Source of the DNA: Fistularia commersonii
Lineage: Eukaryota; Chordata; Actinopteri; Syngnathiformes; Fistulariidae
NCBI GenBank assembly: GCA_037954325.1
Contig: JBBMNZ010000003.1
Coordinates: 18,588,392-18,652,391, forward strand
Length of the DNA: 64,000 bases
Direction: 5' to 3'
Part shown: positions 24,294 through 35,320 of the stretch, piece after piece
How the letters are laid out: every line of letters starts with the position of its first letter
Position numbering within the stretch: position 1 is the stretch's first letter
Position numbers and translations under genes: made by a program
The notes under the pieces: generated by a model
The model's database searches: none
What the model saw: only the letters and a program-made list of their open reading frames with translations
Told to the model about the DNA's origin: nothing

Positions 24294-24301
24294 GCCTAGA
24301 C
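24294..24301. repeat. hAT target-site duplication, left
   Basis: GCCTAGAC, with partner GCCTAGGG at 24753-24760 (6 of 8 identical). The central CTAG is typical of many hAT target sites. Confidence 0.75.
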
Positions 24302-24752
24302 CAGGGTTGGCAACCCGCGGCTCCGGAGCCGCATACGGCTCTTTCATCCTTACACTGCGGCTCAGTTTTGGGAAAATAAATTAAAATTATCTAATTGAAA
24401 AGGATTTTATTTGTGTTAGTTCCTGTTTTTAATTTTAGTTCTCAATTGGAAGATTATTGTGATCTTGAATTCTTAAAATAGAATTATATTTATTATTTTT
24501 TGACGCTCAAAATAAACGTCACATTTGCGGAAGCTGGTATAGCCGCCAAAACGCCGTCAGTTTGTCGAGACTTTCAATCCCTGGCAGGCAAAGTATAGTT
24601 GCTTTATACAAAGTGTAAAGGTAAGAAAAAGCAATATATACAGTGGTACCTTTAATTTAGACGTCAAAAAGTAATTGCGGCTCCCAGTGTTTTGTTTTCC
24701 TTGAAAACTGGGTCCAAATGCCTCTTTGGGTGTTGAAGGTTTCCGACCCCTG
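24302..24752. mobile_element. non-autonomous hAT element (451 bp)
   Basis: The left end is CAGGGTTGGCAACC and the right end reverse-complemented is CAGGGGTCGGAAACC, an imperfect terminal inverted repeat. Subterminal 'gcggctccggagccgcatacggctctt' at the left and 'gcggctcccagtg' plus 'tgcctctttgggtgttg' at the right form the usual GCGGCTC-type subterminal motifs. An 8-bp duplication flanks it. No transposase is encoded, so mobilisation would need a transposase supplied in trans. Confidence 0.85.
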
Positions 24753-24760
24753 GCCTAGGG

Positions 24761-27700
24761 CGACATTAAATATAGATTTTGATGCCTGATTGTACATGTT
24801 CTATCTCCTGCTGTTCTCAGTTGTTTACTTCAACAAAATGAGTTGCTGAAATTTTCAAGAACTTACTGCATTTAGTGTTCTGGAGATAACCCCTCCATAG
24901 CCTGAAATGAACTTCCTCCTGAAAGTATATTTTGATTCGGAAAGAGAAACTATGTTGAAAATGGTATGTTTGATCATCAAGACTCCTTACTCACTGCAAC
25001 CCATCCGTCATTTCACCCCCCTGGGAAGTCTTCAATGTCAAATTTTTGCTACTTACACAGTCCTTCCATTGTCTTCCCATTTCCGCAGCTTTCCCTTGAG
25101 GTTTTTTTTTTTTTTAATTTCAAGAATTAGAAAAAAAATCTTTTTACTTTTCATTCTCACTGCTGAGTTGTCCCTCTTGAATAGGCTATTCAAGTATCAG
25201 AAGGGGTTCTCTTCCATTGATTTCCTGCAAGTGTCTTGCTACAAACAAGACACTAGCCCCCTCACCCCACTGTGCAGATTTACTCAGGCTATCACAGCAT
25301 GTTTTCAAAATGCATCTCTGTCTCCCTCTCTCTTGCTCCTTTTTCTGTCTTTTTCCCCCTCTCATGGCCCTCCTGTTGTTTTGGATTTATGTGGCACAGA
25401 CTCTTTGAGTCACACAAGCACATGAGGATGACACTTGGTTGTGAAATTATCATGGACATACGATGACTAAGGACATGAGATGGGGATTCAGACACCTTAA
25501 AAAAACTTGTATTCACAATTAAGTATGATTTACTTAAGTATGTAATTAAGCAATTAAGTATGGAATACTTTATTTGTCTTTTGGTATCTTCACATTTATG
25601 GATTCAAAGTTTATGATTATTATAAGTTCAAAGAGTATTATTCTTAAAATATCTGACATTGCATGGTAAATATTGTATCATTTGCAGTTTGCAAATGTCA
25701 AAATATTCCGTTGATTTCCATGGAACTAGACAGTTCCATAATACAATTAAAAACACATTAAGATTCATTTTTGGGCTTTAAGAGGTTGTCTCTCCAACAT
25801 CATCTGGTTACATTTTGTTTACAAAAATTTCGTTACATTGTTTCCCGGTAAATTTTATGTAGGTAGTGTAAAATGCATTGCAATTTTGGCTCAGGACTGT
25901 AGTCTAATACATTTTTAACTTTGCATTGACCAGCAGTATCTTTTAATAGTATCTTTGATAATAATAATAATATATATTTCCGGACTGAAATATAAAAGAA
26001 ATAAACAAAAAAATAAAACAAACAAAAATGCAGCCACCTTTTACAGCAATTCAAGTATGCAATGCCAGATCAGATGGTATTAAAATTCTCCTGAATTATT
26101 TTGTGAATCTTTCAGAATTCATATCGTCTTCAGATTCCAAAAAAAATATTATTTGCCTTTGCCAATTATGAGGAAAATTGAGCGGGCCGTACAAGACTGG
26201 ACAGAGAACAGTGCAACTGTAACAAGAGGCAAAACCAAAAAGACGGGAGTGCAGATAGATATGTAAACAACTAATTGTAGTAAACAAGTCATCACAGTAA
26301 TTACAGTAATGAAGTGCAAAGGGGTAGTGCAACTGAATTGATTTTAACATATTTCCAAGGTGTAAATTTAGCAGAGGGGGGAGGGGAGTTGATATTGTGT
26401 GCATGTGTGTGGGAGGAATGTGTTGAAAAAGATATCCCCTTACTAGTATTTTTGTGACAGCTAAATGCACATCCTGTATACTGTACATTATCTCAAACTT
26501 TTATAAGCCAAAGAAAAGAAGTTTAAACAAAGTAGCCTTCATAGTGACTTGGCTTTGTAGGTTTTAAAGCATACAGAAATCATCCCAAATCATAAAGTTC
26601 CACCAGTTATGGGATTTACTTTGACAACAATGTTCAAAAAGGGAGCAGTGTATCTTTATGCTCAACATTTTACAGCTAAACACACTGCATGCCCCAACTT
26701 TAACATCTTTATATCTTTTTTCTAATGTTGAATTAAAAACTTTAATCTATTTGTACCTAAAATACTGAAGGCACTCTGGGAGTCTTCAAAATATAATTTT
26801 TACACATTCAAATCACATTCAAAAGGTGAGATCAGGAATACTGTTTAAGATTTCACGTATTCTTATATATTAAAGTAAACATGAATTAATTATCCATAAA
26901 ACAGTCAGTTTATTTCTGTGTGTCGTGTTCAAGCACTAATAACATATTTCTCAAAAAATAGGTTTTTTAGCAGTACTTTCAACAATTTATATACTCTGTT
27001 GTACATTTTCACCTCAGATTTTGCTCTGAAAATAGAGGGGTGGAACAACCCTTGACCAAGCCTCAGCCCTCTTTTCCTCACCTGTTTACCCTCAGCAATC
27101 ATTGCACTGATAAACTGGAAGACCTTTTGTCTCCTTCAGGCAAACACTCAGCTTTATCCTGAGATGGAAAATACAAACATGTGCTTAGGAGAGACAGCCT
27201 CACATGTGAATACATTATGGACTTACAATATAAACTGGAAGCACATATTTCCCTACTCTCCCTCACTCTTTCTCTCATTTCCTTTTTCTCCCATCTCTTT
27301 GACATCTTCTGTCTCCCTTGGGTTGTTATGGCGACCCAGACAGTGCAACCTCTCTAGAATATCAACAATGAGTTAACGCCATCTCAGTCACATTCTCCAG
27401 AGAGCTGGCTATAGGTGAAGAATGTGGAAGGCAGACTGAGTTGGAGGCAGATGAAACTGCTGATAGGGTTGGTTTTCCAAATGGAATGAGTCTGCTTATG
27501 TGTGTGAGCTGCATTCTTATCCCCATATGCTATTGTGTTTTGATCTCATCAATAATTCTTTTGTTTGTTGAAAAAGTACTTCAGTTTTATGGTAAAGCAA
27601 TTTTGAGGAACATCGAACTTACATTCTCACAAAAAACAGACCGCTTTATATCCTTCATTCATGAACTCCTTAAAACAGAAAATGAAGTGGAAGAAAACAA

Positions 27701-29040
27701 ACAGCTGTGAATCTATGTGCATGACATAGATAATACTTTCTTGATTTGAAAAATTTGATTTGAAATTTGAAAAAAAATCTAGACAGACACGGCAGTTAGC
27801 TTGTAGGACTCAAGTAGCTGATTACATCCTCTTCGTTGTAAGTAAGTCATAATGGTTATATTTTTTCACCTATGGCTGTTGTAGCATCTAAATTGGCCAA
27901 ACAAACTGTTGAAAACTAATCATAGGGGGTTTTTAAATGTGCATATTTACTTTAATTTTTGTTTATTGATTTACTTGCTGATGTTTTTATCCCATCTTTA
28001 GCAAGCAATCGGCTATTCGCTGTGCAGCTGCTGACAGAAACTGTTGAAATAAGAGGATATGTAACACGGCTTCTTTGGCTAAATAGAACCAGTGAGGGAG
28101 ATTTATAAAAATAAAAACAAAACAAATGTTTAATGTCAAAATAAGAGACAGAGGTTGTGCTGATCCAGTAATAGAAAAATATCATGGTATAAATGGATAT
28201 TAGAAACCCTACTGCAGTGTTGAAGCTGTGTTGCTTCACCTTCAATAAAAACATCCCGGTAGAAAGCTAATTTTTCTAGTTAGGAAAATGGCAGGTGCTC
28301 TCCTAACATAGTGCAACTGCACAAACCGTGAAATTCAATACTACCAAAACATCTTTAACTATACTGAAAAAAATCCCACCCTCTGAACCATGATCTTGTG
28401 ATAAAAGTGGCAAGGAAGAGAAACTGTGGCTCCCTCTAGCAACATAGTGCCATCCAAAATAATCTTATTTATGTCCTTTTGTCTTCTCTAAAGTGCAAAA
28501 ATCCTGAAATGAATGGGAAAAATACTATAAAATACAAGACAACCTTACATAAAGGCCAGACCTGAAATCTTAAAAAACAAATAAATAAATAACCATGCCT
28601 GTGTCGTTCTGCCTGACCCAAACACATGTCTGAAGGGGTTTAATTGATGAGGAAGATGAATGGAGAGCTGTGCGGGGGCCAGGTTGTTTTCTGAGGGCAT
28701 GTCACAGGTTTCTCAGGGGTTGGCGAGGAGAGGTAAGACATAGCATGCAGGGCCGAGGACCATTCAAGGAACACCCAACGATCTAGCACTGAAGGGCTGG
28801 CAAAAGGCTCCTCTTATCCTCCACTTGTAGAGGCCTGAAGAGCCGCATGTGTGCCGGCACCCTAGCTGAAAACATTCACCTGCTCAATCAGGCTCACTGG
28901 TAAAAGAAGCTGCAGACAGAGCCCCATCCTTGGATCCCAACAGCCTGAGTTTTATTGGACTCTGGCTGGGCTGCATTTCGGGGCAGCAGTCCTCATGGAA
29001 AGTGAATAAAGAGACTGTAGAAACCCTTAAACCTCACAAA
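24761..29040. other. mostly unique non-coding sequence
   Basis: No gene is supported. The 172-codon frame at 24907-25425 runs through pyrimidine-rich DNA and has no domain. The stretch 28600-28930 is clearly GC-richer than its surroundings. A possible LINE 3' UTR at 26110-26490 is listed separately. Confidence 0.4.
26110..26490 (-). mobile_element. possible LINE 3' UTR fragment, antisense
   Basis: The style of the sequence ('atttgcctttgccaattatgagg', 'cagtgcaactgtaacaagaggc', 'gaagtgcaaaggggtagtgcaac') resembles antisense 3' UTRs of fish non-LTR elements with repeated 'gtgcaa' words. No coding part is present and the family cannot be fixed. Confidence 0.35.
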
Positions 29041-29118
29041 TATGTATGTACGATATATTGTGTGTATGTATGTACGATATATTGTAATATGTATTATATG
29101 TGTGTAATATGTATTATA
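29041..29118. repeat. two nested short tandem duplications
   Basis: The string TATGTATGTACGATATATTG occurs twice (about 29041 and 29065). It is followed by TAATATGTATTATATGT, which also occurs twice (about 29084 and 29104). The array abuts the 5' junction of the RTE insertion at 29119. Confidence 0.75.
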
Positions 29119-30012
29119 TGTCCTGCACCAGTCTAATATACTTCTCTGCCACTCCGGACTTCCTCATAACAATAACATTGCATGCTAGCTGTTAGACAGT
29201 AGCGAGGTGTGCTGTTGGTGTAACAGAGAAGTTCAAAGTGGAGGTTGGGCTTCATCAGGGATCAGCTCTGAGCCCCTTCTTCTTTGCAGTGGTGATGGAC
29301 AGGCTGACAGATAAGGTTAGACAGGAATCTCCATGGATCATGATGTATGCAGATGCCATTGTGATCGGTAGTGAGCAGGGAACAGGTTGAGGAAAACCTT
29401 GAGAGGTGGAGTTATCCTCTGGAAAGGAGAGTAATGAAGGTCAGTTTCAGGTACTTAGGGTCAACAGTCCAAAGCAACAGGTGTGAAGAAACAAGATCAT
29501 GCAGGTTGGAATGGGTGGAGAAAAGTGTCAGAGGCACAATGCTATAGAAAATCAGCCAGAATTAAAGAAAAGGTGTACAAGGCAGTTGTGAGACCAGCCG
29601 TGCTTTATTGTCTAGAAACAGTGACAATGACAAAAAGACAGGAGGCAGAGCTGGAGATCACAGAGATGAAGATGTTAGGTTATCTTTTGGAATGATGAGG
29701 ATGGATAGGATCAGGAACGAGTCCATCAGAGGGACAGCAGATGTTAGATGTTTTGGAAAGAAGGTCACAGAAGCCAGATTGAGATGGTTCGGTGATGTAC
29801 AGTGGAGGGATAGTGAATATATTGGCAGACGGATGCTGGAATTGGAGCTGCCAGGCAGGAGGTCTAGAGGAAGACCAAAGAGAATATTTATGGATGTAGT
29901 TGGAGAGGATATGAAGTTAGTTGGTGTGAGAGAGGAGGATACTGAGAATAGGGTTAAATGGAGAAGGTTGATTCGCTGTGGCGACCCCTGAAGTGAAAAG
30001 CCGAAAGGAAAA
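29119..30012 (+). mobile_element. RTE-clade LINE, sense, with 5' inversion
   Basis: From about 29176 the copy runs in sense from just after the RT core start to the 3' end. It holds EKFKVEVGLHQGSALSPF-like sequence (29230-29285), VMDRLTDKVRQESPW, MYADAIVI at about 29343-29366, 'ggttggaatgggtggagaaaagtg' (29504), and VRPAVLYCLETVTMTKRQEAELEIT (from about 29590). It then runs through GKKVTEARLRWFGDVQWRDSEYIGRRMLELELPGRRSRGRPKRIFMDVV to RCGDP at 29991. The preceding 29119-29174 is the reverse complement of the RT segment that should lie immediately upstream. The catalytic box reads YADA instead of YADD (29346-29357). A short 'gccgaaaggaaaagaag' tail follows. Confidence 0.9.
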
Positions 30013-30379
30013 GAAGATATATCACTATGTTAGACGAGGTTAAAACATTAATTTGATTTATGATGACAAATGTACTGATTTAATACTTTATGCCTGGAGC
30101 AATATTTCATCGAGCGGAAATAGTTCAACGTTGATGGTTATTAATCTTCTGTTTATGTATGATTATACTTGTCAAAACAGATGAGCAGAAATACAATACC
30201 TTCTCAATTAATAGCATCATTACAAGCACTGTATTGCAAAAAATTAGATATTCTTCTCGGGCAGTGTCATAATATGCTACATGTTATGTTTCAAACAAGT
30301 TTGTAAGAGAATTACAGCTTTGAAATTTTAGCAAGATGAAGCTAGTTTTGCATGATTTAGATTGACAGATTAATAATTG
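30013..30379. other. unassigned spacer
   Basis: Short AT-rich sequence between the RTE 3' end and the L2-type 3' end. I see no gene or recognised repeat. Confidence 0.4.
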
Positions 30380-30792
30380 TACCTCACCCCATTCCCTACC
30401 TCAGCCATTCATGTGTCAAGCCCTCTGTTATATATTTATCCTTGTAGATCTCAGCCCACTCGCATCCTGCCTATTTTTGGTTATTTATTTATTTTATTTT
30501 TTTTTGTCATAATTGTCATTGCTATTGTCACTCTGTGTATGTTGTCGTTTTGTTATGTTGTCTATTTTCATCCTTACTGTCTTTTTTTTCTGCATTCTGT
30601 TCATTCTTATTCTTGATGTTGTTGCTGTTCTCTCTGCTGTCTATTTTTTTGTGTATTTTGCATTTTTTAATTGCCTTCTAATTGTCTGTCTATTTATATT
30701 TAATGTTATTGAGACTTAAAACTGTTATGCTGCTGTGACAAAAGAATTTCGCCTATGGGGATCAATGAAGTTTAGCTTATCTTATCCTATCT
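30380..30792 (+). mobile_element. L2-type LINE 3' end, sense, 5'-truncated
   Basis: It aligns by eye with the complement of 15807-16240. Shared blocks in order are 'cattgctattgtcactctgt', 'gtctattttcatcctt', 'attcttattcttgatgttgttg', 'tctctgctgtctatt', 'ttctaattgtct', 'gctgctgtgacaaaa' and the terminal GGGATCAATGAAGTTTA followed by GCTTATCTTATCCTATC. It contains only 3' UTR. The T-rich frames inside it are not genes. Confidence 0.8.
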
Positions 30793-33299
30793 CAGAGCAC
30801 TACCTTGAATAATCATAAACTAGATCCAAGGGCTTGTTTGTTGCCTTTGCTGCAGCAATTCCCACAGAAAATGCACATCTAACTATTGCATAAAAATTTT
30901 GGTGACACCGGAGAACACCAATTTAAACAAAAACAAAAAGAAAACCAAAAAAATGTTGAAAGTTTGTCACTAAGTGAGCAAATAGAGCTTTATTGGTTGT
31001 TTTAAAAAGAAAAAAAAAGGCTTTGTATGCTCTCTCAAATCTCTGATGCCTCAGGCATTCTCAGCTCTGAAACAACAGCCACATGCTCGTGATCATCTAT
31101 TGATTGCTGTCCACATCACAGGGATATAAGACCAGTGCTCTCACTGCAAACTCTGGACTTAGCTCTACCTCTCTTAACACTCTGTTGAAAAGACAATGTG
31201 AGTTTGCGTAAAAACAATCAATATTCTGTCCACAGGCTGCCTTTACTGAGTGTATAGAGGTGAAAGACTAAGAGAAAATGAATTCCCCTGCTTCCATGTC
31301 CACTGCTACTTTGCATGCAAATACTGCATCCTCTGTCTGTCTCATTATCACAGTCAAAAAACCTGTTCATTCTAGATATCTGTGGCTGTGGGAAATTGAG
31401 GCTTTGCGTTTTCCTTACATTCCTTACGTTTCCCATCCTTACATTTAAATTGTGTTTTTTTTTTTAATTCAGATTCGGTTGAAATTATAGCAGCTTAAAT
31501 GTTTGTCCACTCTTAAATAGGTACGTGAATAAGCCCAAAGATTGTTGACAGAACATTTATCAGTTAAGTCAACAATCCATGATAGAGTTTCAGCTAGTCA
31601 ATTATTTTTCTCTTATCAATCATAAATTCCGTTCCCTTGTTTGAAATTTAACATGGGTGATGCTGTGAGATACTGGCACAGCAAATGATTAGTACGGTGT
31701 TCTCAAATTCTGATGTTTATTTCAAAAGGTATGAAATAATCATAAAATTGTTTTTGCACACCAAGGTCCTTCACAAAAGGCCATGTGTGAGAGCTGAGCT
31801 ACAGATTCATTCATGTCAGTCTTTTTTTCCTTCATTTGAGGGTTCAGTTGCTCAATTGGGACTGCACAGAAAATGTAATAAGGTTATTACGTGTTTAATT
31901 CTGTTTCAGGGTTTGTTTCTGTTTTTTTTTCTTTTCTACTTTTGATTTATCTCCCTGTCAGCTACATTCAGTAAACTCAGAAAAATAAACTACAGTAAAA
32001 CTTGAGTATTGAATTTGCATTGGCAGGTGCCACTTTTAGCAAATGATTGTCTTTCTGTTGCACTCTCTCACACAAACACAGACATACAAGCATGTTTGTG
32101 AATGTTATGCACATTTGTAAAGTTAAATGAGTAGAATATAACTAAGATGCAGTAGAAGATTTTTCATTCCAAAGTCACTCTTTAATGATGGTTTATACCA
32201 GACATAGCCTCTGTTTCTGACAGAATATTGACTAATTGGTTTGAGATAGCAAATGAGGCAAATGAAATATTAGAATAAAGAATGCCTGCATTAGAGCCCA
32301 TAACATGGTTGTATGAGCCATTGAACACAGGCTTTTTATCACCATTGTGGACACTATGCAGTCTGTTTTTACTGCCAATTTTTTATGACACACACGCATA
32401 CACACAATTTGACACTTGGAACATTTCTCCACATTCAGCAAGGCTTCTTAAGCAGCATTGAAATTATAACTTAAACGTGACCTAGCAGAAATAAAGAGAA
32501 TATGAATGAGTTTCTGATTGGTTGAAGTGGGCTTCGGATTCTAGCCTACGCATAGTTGGCTAGAATCCCAGGAAACCTCATCCTCTTTATGCATAATAAA
32601 ATGAAGATTGTATAAAAATCTCAGTCTTCATGTTCTGTCAGCCTGTTCTGCTGGCTGCATCAGCTGCGGCTCCATTATATATTTATCATTTGATCTCTTT
32701 TTGTGTCTGTTGCTCAAGAGTGGGCCGATAATGCCACTATTCCATTGTCAAGGCTATATCTTTGTATCATACTATGAAGCTGACTTGCAACATTCAGAAG
32801 TCTAGGGAAAATACATTGTTACAGTTTTCCTGTGGCAAAATGCAAGCGTGGTAAAATGTTTTGATTCCTCTAATAATATGAGACGATGTTGTACTTATTT
32901 TTGCGGAAAATACGAAGAATATTTCTGTGGAATGTTGCTGAAATTTTTTGGGAAGTTATGGGAAAAAAAAAATTATACAGCTGTGACTAAGCAGGAATTC
33001 CATTAGCAACAATTTGCATTTAATGGTTACATGGTTTATTCCAAAACCCATTAAAGCCCTTGTTTTTAAAGCTTGTTTTGCCACCCTACCTTTTACGTCT
33101 TATAATTTTACATAATTTCTTTATGTAGTGAATTTACAAGGCACAAGCTGTACATAAAAGTGCTCTGTTGCTGTTTTTAATTCTACAGATGTATGCTGGC
33201 AGGCCACAGATTAAATTGACTAACATTTACTGCAGTAAGTTTCTTAGTAGGATATTTTATTTATGTTTTTCATTTTGTCTGATTAAGTTATTGACACGG
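30793..33299. other. unique non-coding sequence
   Basis: There is no supportable gene. An inverted repeat with surrounding motif-rich sequence (32536-32568; 32500-32790) is listed separately. The rest is AT-rich and unremarkable. Confidence 0.4.
32536..32568. repeat. perfect 11-bp inverted repeat, 11-nt spacer
   Basis: GGATTCTAGCC (32536-32546) pairs with GGCTAGAATCC (32558-32568). About 15 nt downstream lies TTTATGCATAATAAAATGAAG, a POU- and homeodomain-like cluster, and a weaker hairpin (ATGAAGATTG with CAGTCTTCAT) follows. The setting suits a regulatory element but is unproven. Confidence 0.85.
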
Positions 33300-33480
33300 C
33301 ACACCAGTGAAATCAATACTCTGCATTTCACACATCTTGTGTGTGTGACAGCCAACAACCATGGTTTGAGTATCTCAGTGACATTACTCTTTGACAGGAG
33401 TTCGGGAATTGAACCAGGAAATCTTGGTAACAAGACAACCACTCCACTACCATGATCCATACTGCTACCTCTGGATCTAT
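33300..33480 (-). repeat. tRNA-derived SINE, antisense
   Basis: Read on the minus strand, it has an internal Pol III promoter: box A TGGTAGTGGAGTGGTTGTCT (complement of about 33436-33455) and box B GGTTCAATTCC (complement of 33415-33425), with tRNA-like spacing. The body towards 33300 is not resolved into a known family. Confidence 0.65.
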
Positions 33481-33804
33481 AATGCACACATAGATAAGTG
33501 GATCTTGCCACAGGGATAGTGGCACACAACTATTTTAAACAAGTAGCTGATGTGTTCCTTTGAAAAATGGTCCAATAACGAAAGTGTTTGTTTTTTTTTT
33601 TTTCTCGTATTTCTCTGTTTGCTTCTTCAAACAGATTAAACCAATACTGCAAATCTCACATTTAAAAACCTGTAATTTTTTTTATTTTTTTTAAATCATA
33701 AAGATATTTTGGGAAAAGGACTTGTTGGAAATTGTGAGTTAAAAGTAGATGCTGGTTGGCGGGGGCCGTGCTCTCAACCTTCCCCATGTATAGGTTCGCC
33801 TATA

Positions 33805-34014
33805 CAGTGCTATGAAAAAGTTTGGGCACCCCTGATCATTTTCAAGATTTTCCTTTATAAGTCATTGGTTGTTTGTCTCAGCAATTTCAGTTTAATATAT
33901 CATATAGCAGACAAACATAGTGATATTTGAGAAGTGAAATGAAGTTTATAGGATTTACAGAAAGTGAGCAATAATTATTTAAACAAAAGTAGGCAGGTGC
34001 ATAAATTTGGGCAC
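33805..34014. repeat. Tc1 left terminal inverted repeat
   Basis: About 210 bp, the inverted partner of 35108-35318 with scattered mismatches. It carries GGGCACCC-containing motifs at both its outer and inner ends, where transposase would be expected to bind. Confidence 0.9.
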
Positions 34015-34193
34015 TCTTGTTGTTTTATTGATTTGAATACCTTTAGCCCTAATTATTGGAACACAAAATTTGTTTGGTACGCTCATTGACCCTTGAATTA
34101 CATACACAGGTGAAGCCAATCATGAGAAAGGGTATTTAATGTGGCCAGTTGCAAGTTGCTCTCCTCTTTGCATCTTCTCTGAAGAGTGGCATC

Positions 34194-35090
34194 ATGGGAG
34201 CCTCAAAGACCACAGTCACAGTTCTATTTAAGGCCCGGAGTGGCAGGCCAAGACAAATCTCAGATAAGCAGAGGCGAAGGATGGTGAGAACAGTCAAACT
34301 CAACCCACAGACCAGCTCCAAAGACCTACAACATGATCTTGCTGCAGATGTTGTCACTGTGCATCGTTCAACTATTCAGCGCACTTTGCACAAGGACATG
34401 CTGTATGGGAGAGTAATGCGGCAGAAGCCTTTTCTGCGCACACGCCACAAACAGAGTCGCTTGAGGTATGCTAAAGCAAATTTGGACAAGCCAGCTTGAT
34501 TTTGGAATAAGGTGCTGTGGACTGATGAAACTAAAATTTAGTTATTTGGACATAACAAGGGGCGGTATGCATGGTGGAAGAAGACCACAGCATTCCAAGA
34601 AAAACAATTGCTACCCACAGTAAAATTTGATGGTGGCTCCATCATGCTGTGGGGCTGTGTGGCCAGTGCAGGGACTGGCAACCTTGTTAAAGTTGAAGGT
34701 CGCATGGATTCCAGTCAGTATCAGCAGATACTTACGAACAATGTTCAAGAATCAGTGACAAAGTTGAAATTGCGCCGGGGCTGGATACTTCAACAAGACA
34801 ACGACCCTAAACACTGCTCAAATTCTACTAAGGCATTCATGCAGAGGAAGAAGTACAATGTTCTGGAATGGCCATCTCAGTCCCCAGACCTGAATATTAT
34901 TGAAAATCTGTGGTGTGATTTAAAGCGGGCTGTCCATGCTCGGAAACCATCAAACCTGACTGAATGGGAGATGTTTTGTTAAGAAGAATGGTCAAAAATA
35001 CCTTCAATCAGAATCCAGACTGTCATTGGAAGCTATAGGAAACGTTTAGAGGCTGTTATTTTTGCAAAAGGAGGATCTACTAAATATTGA
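34194..35090 (+). pseudogene. Tc1-type DDE transposase pseudogene
   Basis: The frame starts at ATG 34194 (MGASKTT) and runs without frameshift to TGA at 35088, but is broken by TGA (34497), TAG (34539) and TAA (34980). The catalytic triad is intact: Asp in LWTDET (34524), Asp in QQDNDPKH (34797) and Glu in NIIENLW (34902), giving DD34E spacing. The second helix-turn-helix region (KARSGRPRQISDKQRRRMV) is present, with the GRPR hook typical of Tc1 proteins. MGASK joins directly to a segment just before GRPR, so most of the first paired-like helix-turn-helix (roughly 40-45 residues in related proteins) appears deleted. The product would not bind its ends normally even if the stops were read through. 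Confidence 0.92.
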
Positions 35091-35107
35091 TGTAATTTTT
35101 CTGGTGG

Positions 35108-35318
35108 GGTGCCCAAATTTATGCACCTGCCTACTTTTGTTTAAATAATTATTGCTCACTTTCTGTAAATTCTATAAACTTCATTTCACTTCTCAAATAT
35201 CACTATGTTTGTCTGCTATATGATGTGTTAAACTGAAATTGCTGAGACAAACAACCAATGACTTATAAAGGAAAATCTTAAAAATGATCAGGGGTGCCCA
35301 AACTTTTTCACACCACTG
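35108..35318. repeat. Tc1 right terminal inverted repeat
   Basis: This is the reverse-complement partner of the left repeat. It begins about 18 bp after the transposase stop codon and ends at the TA target duplication. Confidence 0.9.
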
Positions 35319-35320
35319 TA

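Larger units (their letters stand above)
33805..35318 (+). mobile_element. Tc1/mariner-superfamily transposon, defective, 1514 bp
   Basis: It is flanked by TA on both sides (33803-33804 and 35319-35320). The ends read CAGTGCTATGAAAAAGTTTG at the left, and CAGTGGTGTGAAAAAGTTTG when the right end is complemented. Terminal inverted repeats of about 210 bp (33805-34014 and 35108-35318) share 'gtttgggcacccctgatcatttt' at the outside and 'aggcaggtgcataaatttgggca' inside, the IR/DR style of Tc1-type elements in fish. The transposase gene inside is a pseudogene. The element could still be moved in trans because both ends look intact. Confidence 0.95.

Noticed and set aside
24907..25425. 172-codon plus-strand open frame
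   Set aside because: Pyrimidine-rich DNA giving Ser/Leu/Phe-rich sequence. No domain, no homologue recognised and no splice or promoter context.
27441..27710. 89-codon frame with a hydrophobic stretch
   Set aside because: A single predicted hydrophobic segment in AT-rich DNA without any recognised family. Not supportable as a gene.
31120..31180. TATA-like sequence 'gggatataagacc' with plausible downstream start
   Set aside because: No ORF, exon or conserved promoter context follows; a chance match.
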